DNA from: Stramenopiles sp. TOSAG23-2
Lineage: Eukaryota > Sar
Assembly (NCBI GenBank): GCA_900128395.1
Contig: LT649984.1
Location: forward strand, 1-10,846
Reading direction: 5' to 3'
Length of the DNA stretch: 10,846 nt
The translations under genes and the position numbers were made by a program. This document shows positions 6,679-10,846 of the stretch, piece after piece. The notes under the pieces are model-generated. The model was not told the DNA's origin. It saw nothing but the letters and a program-made list of their open reading frames with translations, and did no database searches. Each line of letters opens with the position of its first letter. Positions within the stretch are counted from its first letter, which is position 1.

Positions 6679-7746
6679 ATGGAACGATATTTACATGAAC
6701 AAGCTTTTTCACAAGCAGTTGAAAGTGGTACATGTTTAATTATTAATGCAAATATAGAATCGAAAATCATTAATTTTATCATGTTGGATCGACCAGATTT
6801 GATCGCTGAATTATATGAAACCAATAAATTACATAGTGATGCACGTTTCATTAATTTCGATCATTTCACAGGATTGCAAGTGGCATCATTATTTAAAGCA
6901 ATTGAATCAATAAAATATTTTATAAGTCTTGGTGCATCAACAACTTTAACAAATGTTATTGGACGGGATGCCCTTTGGTATGTGACTACTAAAAATATTT
7001 TAATGGGCATGAAAAAGCTTGGCGACAATGAAATTTACGACAACGAAATGGAAGAGAAAGACGATTTACAGGAGTTCTATTTCTTATCAAAACAATTGGA
7101 TAAATTGTTGATTACGGCACACTTAGCACGTATACCAACTGACGTGAAGTTAGAGGATGCATATCAAAAAATGGAATTAACAAAAATATTAAGAATACGT
7201 TTCAATGAATTGCAAAATTATCAAGATATTAATGATTTGCCACCAATGCCAGAGAAAATGCATCATGATTTCATGAAAATGATAGTACATGATGAGGTAA
7301 ATGATTTTAAAGAATATCTATCAACAGTAAATAACAACGAAGAAGATGATGATGGTGATGGATCAAGTAATATTAACATAAACAATCATATCATTCACGC
7401 ACCAATCTTAAATTCCAATCCATTTTTAAAACGCACATATTTACGTCATGAAATATTTAAGCGAATTCATTTATGTCCAAAAATATATGCTTATTTCACA
7501 GCATTATCATACGTTGAGAAAAGTTCATATAAAAATTTTGTTGATTCAAATGGACGCGAAGCTGATTATTTTTTATCATTGGAATATTTAGAATTGTCCC
7601 AAGAATTAAAATGTGATGATGCTGAATTTTTAACATTTAATGATACAGAACTGGTCATGAAAGGAAATAAGAACGGACAGGATAATTTAAAAAGTCTTAC
7701 AACATCATCGACATTGTCATTGAATACAAGAAGTGATACGAAGTAG
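6679..7746 (+). CDS. Protein with a degenerate ankyrin-like repeat
   Basis: The frame is open from 6649, but its first codon there is TTG. The first ATG at 6679 gives 355 residues ending at TAG (7744-7746). Residues ~62-94 read FTGLQVASLFKAIESIKYF then ISLGASTTL, which follows the ankyrin-repeat pattern (G-x-xx-A, two helices, then LGA before the next loop). The next unit begins NVIGRDALWYVT (~92-103) but then degenerates. The preceding NFIMLDRPDLIAELYE (~32-47) could be part of an earlier helix pair. The rest is mostly charged and helical, with an acidic/Asn-rich break at ~218-237 and a Ser/Thr-rich C-terminus. There is no signal peptide, membrane segment or catalytic motif. It is probably a cytosolic or nuclear interaction protein, and its partner is unknown. 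It converges on the GLG1-like gene. Confidence 0.7.
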   Translation: MERYLHEQAFSQAVESGTCLIINANIESKIINFIMLDRPDLIAELYETNKLHSDARFINFDHFTGLQVASLFKAIESIKYFISLGASTTLTNVIGRDALWYVTTKNILMGMKKLGDNEIYDNEMEEKDDLQEFYFLSKQLDKLLITAHLARIPTDVKLEDAYQKMELTKILRIRFNELQNYQDINDLPPMPEKMHHDFMKMIVHDEVNDFKEYLSTVNNNEEDDDGDGSSNININNHIIHAPILNSNPFLKRTYLRHEIFKRIHLCPKIYAYFTALSYVEKSSYKNFVDSNGREADYFLSLEYLELSQELKCDDAEFLTFNDTELVMKGNKNGQDNLKSLTTSSTLSLNTRSDTK

Positions 7747-8093
7747 AGGGGGTGATTTTTGTGTGTTAATTATGGAAGTATTTATATGTGGACATGCAGT
7801 ACGAAAACGGTTGTTGCCAATCACAGGGTGAAAGAAAGTGTGTGTGTTTGTTTGTACGAGTATATTAAAAGTACGAATTCATACGAGACGAATATATATC
7901 ATCTCTCGTATAATATACATTTTAGTAAAAGAGAATATTTTGAATATGTATATCATACAAAAAATGAAATTTACGAATACCAGACATTGATTTTTTAAAT
8001 ACTACACAGCAGATCATCTCTCCCTCTCTGTCCTGTCCATCTCATTTTTTAAAAATATATATATTTTAAAAAGCTGTCTTCATATATATCTAT
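7747..8093. other. Convergent intergenic spacer with TACGAG-motif cluster and hairpins
   Basis: This 347-base spacer lies between two converging stop codons. TACGAG or ACGAAT-like motifs occur at 7855-7860, 7872-7877, 7882-7893, 7915-7920 (inverted) and 7973-7979. ATACGAGA at 7881-7888 and TCTCGTAT at 7914-7921 form a perfect 8-bp inverted repeat with a 25-base loop. Near 8046-8072 an almost perfect T/A palindrome precedes the end of the minus-strand gene. A 79-codon plus-strand frame (7759-7998) is a low-complexity readthrough and is not called. Confidence 0.45.
7881..7921. repeat. 8-bp perfect inverted repeat (possible 3' UTR hairpin)
   Basis: The arms are ATACGAGA (7881-7888) and TCTCGTAT (7914-7921), separated by 25 bases. 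They lie about 135 bases after the stop codon of the ankyrin-like gene, so they could fold in its 3' UTR. Confidence 0.45.
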
Positions 8094-9482
8094 TCACTGC
8101 AAGGATGCATAATGAATGGATTCATCCCTTGCCATTTGATCACGTTGACGTTTGATCCCTAATACAATCCCACCAATAATTAATACAACACCTGCAATTC
8201 CAACTACCAAATATATTGGTTTCAAGAAATGATTTGTTGTCTTTAACGTTGATGCAGCAGCAAGATTATTATTATTTACAGTGGTTCCTTTCATTGTTTC
8301 CTTCACAGGTTTTGATTTTGCTACTTTCGATTTTAAAACTAACTTTGTAGCTGTTTCATCATGAGGATGTTTAACTACCTTGCTCATACTGCTACTTCCT
8401 GTTTCACTTTTAGTTGCTTCCGCTAATTTGCCTTTTGGAACAGTTTTTGCTCGTGCATATTTTGTAGGTGATTTTTTATCTACTTGAACTAAATCCAAAT
8501 AAGCTTGACATGTACCACTTGTCGCACCATCATTTTGATGTTTTAAAAGACATTTATGCAATGCATTATTACCTGGTTGGACATTGGAACATACACGATC
8601 AATGTCAGCTGCACAATTACCAGCAACGGTACGATCTAAACGCTTCACACATAATGGATGTACATCTTTATGGGTTCGTTGACGATCTGCTAAACATTTC
8701 ATGACTTTATAGAAACCAACAGCACCACCATCTGTATTTACATGTTTGCAAAATTTATGAATATCTTGACAACAACACTGTTTTGGTGATTTATGTTTAT
8801 GATCTGCTGAGTTCCATCGTTTATTTGGATTGCGTCCATGTCTCATACCATTTCCATAACGTTCATGATGTCTATTGAAAACAGAATTTTCAATACCACG
8901 TATAATAGAGGATAAGAATCCATCATGTCTCCGTCTCCTATGGTGTATAGCTCCAGGAAAGAATTGTTCAAACAAGTCTTCACCACCAGCAAACTCATCT
9001 GTAATATCTGGTGCAAAAAAACCATCAAATGCATGTTGTATTTCATGGCTAGCTACTTGATCCAATGCTTCCATGGCATGTAACCCATCAACACGTTTTG
9101 CCATGAGCTGTTCTGCTTCTTTATCAAGTTTTTCATTTTCTGCTTTATCACGTGCAATATCTTTATCTGCCTTGTCTAAAGCAATATCAGCAACGTCCTT
9201 CGCTTCTTTAAATATGTGATTAATTTTTGCTTCTTCCACTTTATTTGCTTTTTCTAAATCTGAATTTGCTAATTTATCAATATCGTTTGAGTTTGATGGA
9301 AGTTCATCGTTCTTCTTTAACCAGCTAGATATTGTATCAACTCTGCTACCACTATCGGTAAAGCTATTATCATTTGGTACATATGTTACTTTAATATTTT
9401 CTTCTTGTATTTTTTTAGTAGCATTTGTTGTTGATACATATAATAATGCAATAATTAAGAATATTATTTTTACAATCTTCAT
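8094..9482 (-). CDS. Type I membrane protein with Golgi Cys-rich (GLG1-type) repeats
   Basis: A 462-codon frame runs from ATG (9480-9482) to TGA. Residues 1-21 are a clear signal peptide (MKIVKIIFLIIALLYVSTTNA). Residues ~65-130 are a charged Lys/Glu/Asp/Ala helix, probably coiled coil. Then come Phe/Gly/acidic sequence (~150-175) and a basic His/Arg stretch containing HHRRRRH (~180-186). Residues ~236-328 contain ten Cys (236-238, 245, 263, 278, 290, 298, 311, 325). They follow the Cys-rich Golgi repeat pattern seen in GLG1/ESL-1/MG-160: C-x2-DI-x-x-FC ... V-x-KCL ... C, and again C-x2-DI-x-RVC ... HKCLLKH ... C. That makes about two repeats, against many more in animal GLG1. A single membrane helix lies at ~422-443, followed by a short basic/polar tail (RQRDQMARDE...YASLQ). 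The topology is lumenal Cys domain, one helix, short cytosolic tail. Golgi or endomembrane location is inferred from the family; the ligand is unknown. Confidence 0.8.
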   Translation of the reverse strand: MKIVKIIFLIIALLYVSTTNATKKIQEENIKVTYVPNDNSFTDSGSRVDTISSWLKKNDELPSNSNDIDKLANSDLEKANKVEEAKINHIFKEAKDVADIALDKADKDIARDKAENEKLDKEAEQLMAKRVDGLHAMEALDQVASHEIQHAFDGFFAPDITDEFAGGEDLFEQFFPGAIHHRRRRHDGFLSSIIRGIENSVFNRHHERYGNGMRHGRNPNKRWNSADHKHKSPKQCCCQDIHKFCKHVNTDGGAVGFYKVMKCLADRQRTHKDVHPLCVKRLDRTVAGNCAADIDRVCSNVQPGNNALHKCLLKHQNDGATSGTCQAYLDLVQVDKKSPTKYARAKTVPKGKLAEATKSETGSSSMSKVVKHPHDETATKLVLKSKVAKSKPVKETMKGTTVNNNNLAAASTLKTTNHFLKPIYLVVGIAGVVLIIGGIVLGIKRQRDQMARDESIHYASLQ

Positions 9483-9814
9483 GTTTTAATAATATATATA
9501 TATATATATGTATACACTATAATGTGTGTGTGTGTATGTGTGTGTGTGTGTCTTTGAACTTGTTTAGTATGAATGTTTTTGATCTTGTTTGTTTTTAAAT
9601 GTATATGTTTTCCTCCCTTGTTGTGGTTTCTCATTACAAACACATCAATATTTCTATTTTTTAGTTCTATTGCACTATTTATTATTAGAATTATATAACG
9701 CGTGTCATTTAGTTCATTTCGTTGTTGTTCCTTTTATTCAAGAAGGAAAAACAACCTAGACCTCTCCTCCTTTTTATTTGACTCTCTTCCTAATGCTATT
9801 TATATGTTAGGGAA
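9483..9814. other. Spacer upstream of the GLG1-like gene with (AT)n and (TG)n repeats
   Basis: About 330 bases form the 5' flank of the minus-strand GLG1-like gene and the 3' flank of the shifting-frame region. It begins with (AT)n at ~9491-9509 and a (TG)n microsatellite at 9523-9551, followed by T-rich sequence and a pyrimidine-rich stretch near 9750-9790. No gene is visible. Confidence 0.45.
9523..9551. repeat. (TG)n microsatellite
   Basis: A run of alternating TG, interrupted once by TA, lies about 40 bases upstream of the GLG1-like start codon on the opposite strand. It could be polymorphic or form Z-DNA within the promoter. Confidence 0.85.
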
Positions 9815-10493
9815 TTAGGATGGAAATAGCAGCCGGCTTCGTCCATCCTTCTTTGCATAAGCTCCTTTCCCATTTCTGCCATATGAATTAATATCAAAGT
9901 CATTTCCAGTCATGAATATACATACATGTTCCATATTTTGCATTTCTGATGCCATGATGAATGGAGTAGGAATTGGATTTGGTTTGCATTGAGAAGAGTT
10001 GACAATTAATGTGCCATTTCTACTGTGTTGTTATTGACTGCATTTTTTACTGGCCACAACATTGTTAACAAGTTCAAAAATGAAGATAATTGGGCAATTG
10101 CACAAATTGACAATTTACATCATGAACATAATCGTTTTTATAATGGGTTCTGTATGTTAACAATTGGTGAAAAAAGACTTAATTACATGGGAAAATGTGA
10201 ATCTGTACGTGGATGGAAGCACAGGATGCAAACTTCACTTATTGGCGCATCTTGCTGGATATTCTGCAAGGCACTTAGGGTATTTCCAACGGAAATGTGG
10301 ACAGTACAAATTGTAGAATCAATCACTATATCGACATAAGTTCATTGGTATAACCTGTGTAAAATGCTGGTTTTAACGATGAATCTAAATTGATTGATTT
10401 CACTGGATAGGTATATACACCTGCATTTGCATGATAGATAAAAAATCCATATATTATAATACATGTTATCATTAATAATATGTTTTTCTTCAT
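9815..10493 (-). pseudogene. Secreted-protein gene, frame-broken or with unresolved short introns
   Basis: The ATG at 10491-10493 opens a 55-codon frame with a textbook signal peptide (MKKNILLMITCIIIYGFF, cleavage likely after HANA, residue 24). It ends at TAG (10326-10328). Protein-like sequence then continues in other minus-strand frames. One begins overlapping that stop (TYVDIVIDSTICTVH..., open to TAA at 10183-10185). Another gives THYKNDYVHDVNCQF. The last is 71 open codons (9818-10030) containing NSSQCKPNPIPTPF and MTGNDFDINSYGRNG before TAA at 9815-9817. Overlapping open pieces without a gap suggest single-base frameshifts in a decaying gene. Alternatively, short introns may be present: a candidate with GTAATT and TTAACATACAG would span roughly 10152-10188. 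A 104-codon plus-strand frame (10025-10339) competes for part of this region but has no ATG at its start. I do not recognise the family. The base composition is more GC-rich than the flanks, which supports coding origin. Confidence 0.35.
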
Positions 10494-10745
10494 TTTTTCA
10501 ATATATAATAAAATTGTTTTGATATATTAAATTATAAATATATTATAAATTAAATTTCGACGATTGAATTATTTTTTATAAGTTATAAATTTTCTGGTGA
10601 GTTAATTTTATATCTTTACTTTCGAATATATAAATATATAACAAATTAAAATGTGTATACATTTTTACATATATCTTTTTATTTTAAGAATCCTTCAGGG
10701 TGAGACGTATAGTGCTATACAATAATAGAGTACCACGGTATGAGA
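10494..10745. other. AT-rich spacer, likely promoter of the minus-strand secreted-protein gene
   Basis: Very AT-rich DNA lies immediately upstream of the signal-peptide ATG at 10493, becoming more GC-rich after about 10685. No ORF or RNA gene is recognised here. Confidence 0.35.
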
Positions 10746-10846
10746 TTAAGCGTATTTGTTATATACCCGGTAGACCCTAATTGGAACATTATAACTTTGC
10801 CCCTTCACGGCGTGGCCAAAACATTCAAATTTAGACATAGGAGTTT
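10746..10846 (-). CDS. Possible C-terminal fragment of a gene entering from the right edge
   Basis: On the minus strand, a frame open from the window edge ends at TAA (10746-10748) after about 32 codons. It contains SKFECFGHAVKGQSYNVPIR, which has a balanced amino-acid mix, and the DNA is more GC-rich than neighbouring spacer. Thirty-two open codons are easily reached by chance, no family is recognised, and a plus-strand frame of similar length exists at about 10690-10778. Confidence 0.15.
   Translation of the reverse strand, partial: TPMSKFECFGHAVKGQSYNVPIRVYRVYNKYA

Noticed and set aside
7759-7998. 79-codon plus-strand frame after the ankyrin-like gene
   Set aside because: It starts at a TTG, lies in a spacer with repeats and hairpins, and has no motif.
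10025-10339. 104-codon plus-strand frame with fairly natural composition
   Set aside because: It begins at GTG after a nearby in-frame stop with no ATG until about codon 44, and no family was recognised. The minus strand has a signal peptide and an AT-rich promoter-like flank. It stays a live alternative.

Overview
The window is AT-rich nuclear-type DNA from a compact eukaryotic genome, most likely a unicellular protist or alga. The evidence is long intronless reading frames with ATG starts, (AT)n, (TG)n and (ATT)n simple repeats, Asn/Gln/Lys homopolymer tracts, and eukaryote-specific families (mTERF, Canopy-like saposin fold, Golgi Cys-rich repeats, N-terminal targeting peptides). All three stop codons appear to end genes, so the standard code fits. 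The sequence alone does not fix the lineage. I see no phage, bacterial operon, CRISPR or rRNA signature.

Layout: the left edge (3-266, +) holds the C-terminal end of a Gly/Phe-rich repeat protein. It converges on a 998-codon minus-strand gene (431-3427) that joins an Fe(II)/2-oxoglutarate (TauD/TfdA-type) dioxygenase domain to a long array of mTERF-like helical repeats behind a likely mitochondrial presequence. A divergent spacer (3428-3872) contains an unusually GC-rich block with internal repeats. It leads into a 424-aa Asn/Gln-rich, strongly basic, apparently disordered protein (3873-5147, +). Converging on that is a Canopy-like secretory-pathway protein with an almost pure Lys/Arg tail (5428-6168, -). 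After an (AT)n-rich divergent spacer comes a 355-aa protein with one clear but degenerate ankyrin-like unit (6679-7746, +). Converging on it is a type I membrane protein with Golgi Cys-rich (GLG1-type) repeats (8094-9482, -). Upstream of that lies a minus-strand stretch (9815-10493) that starts with a clean signal peptide and then has protein-like sequence only in shifting frames. It is either a broken gene or one with short introns. The right edge has slightly more GC-rich sequence and a weak hint of another minus-strand gene end.

The genes do not form a pathway or an operon. Strands alternate almost perfectly, so spacers are either divergent (shared promoters) or convergent (shared 3' flanks). 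Convergent and 3' flanks share recurring TACGAG/ACGAAT-like motifs and small palindromes. The most notable item is the dioxygenase-mTERF fusion. Next are the GC-rich repeat block, the poly-lysine tail, and the shifting-frame secreted gene.
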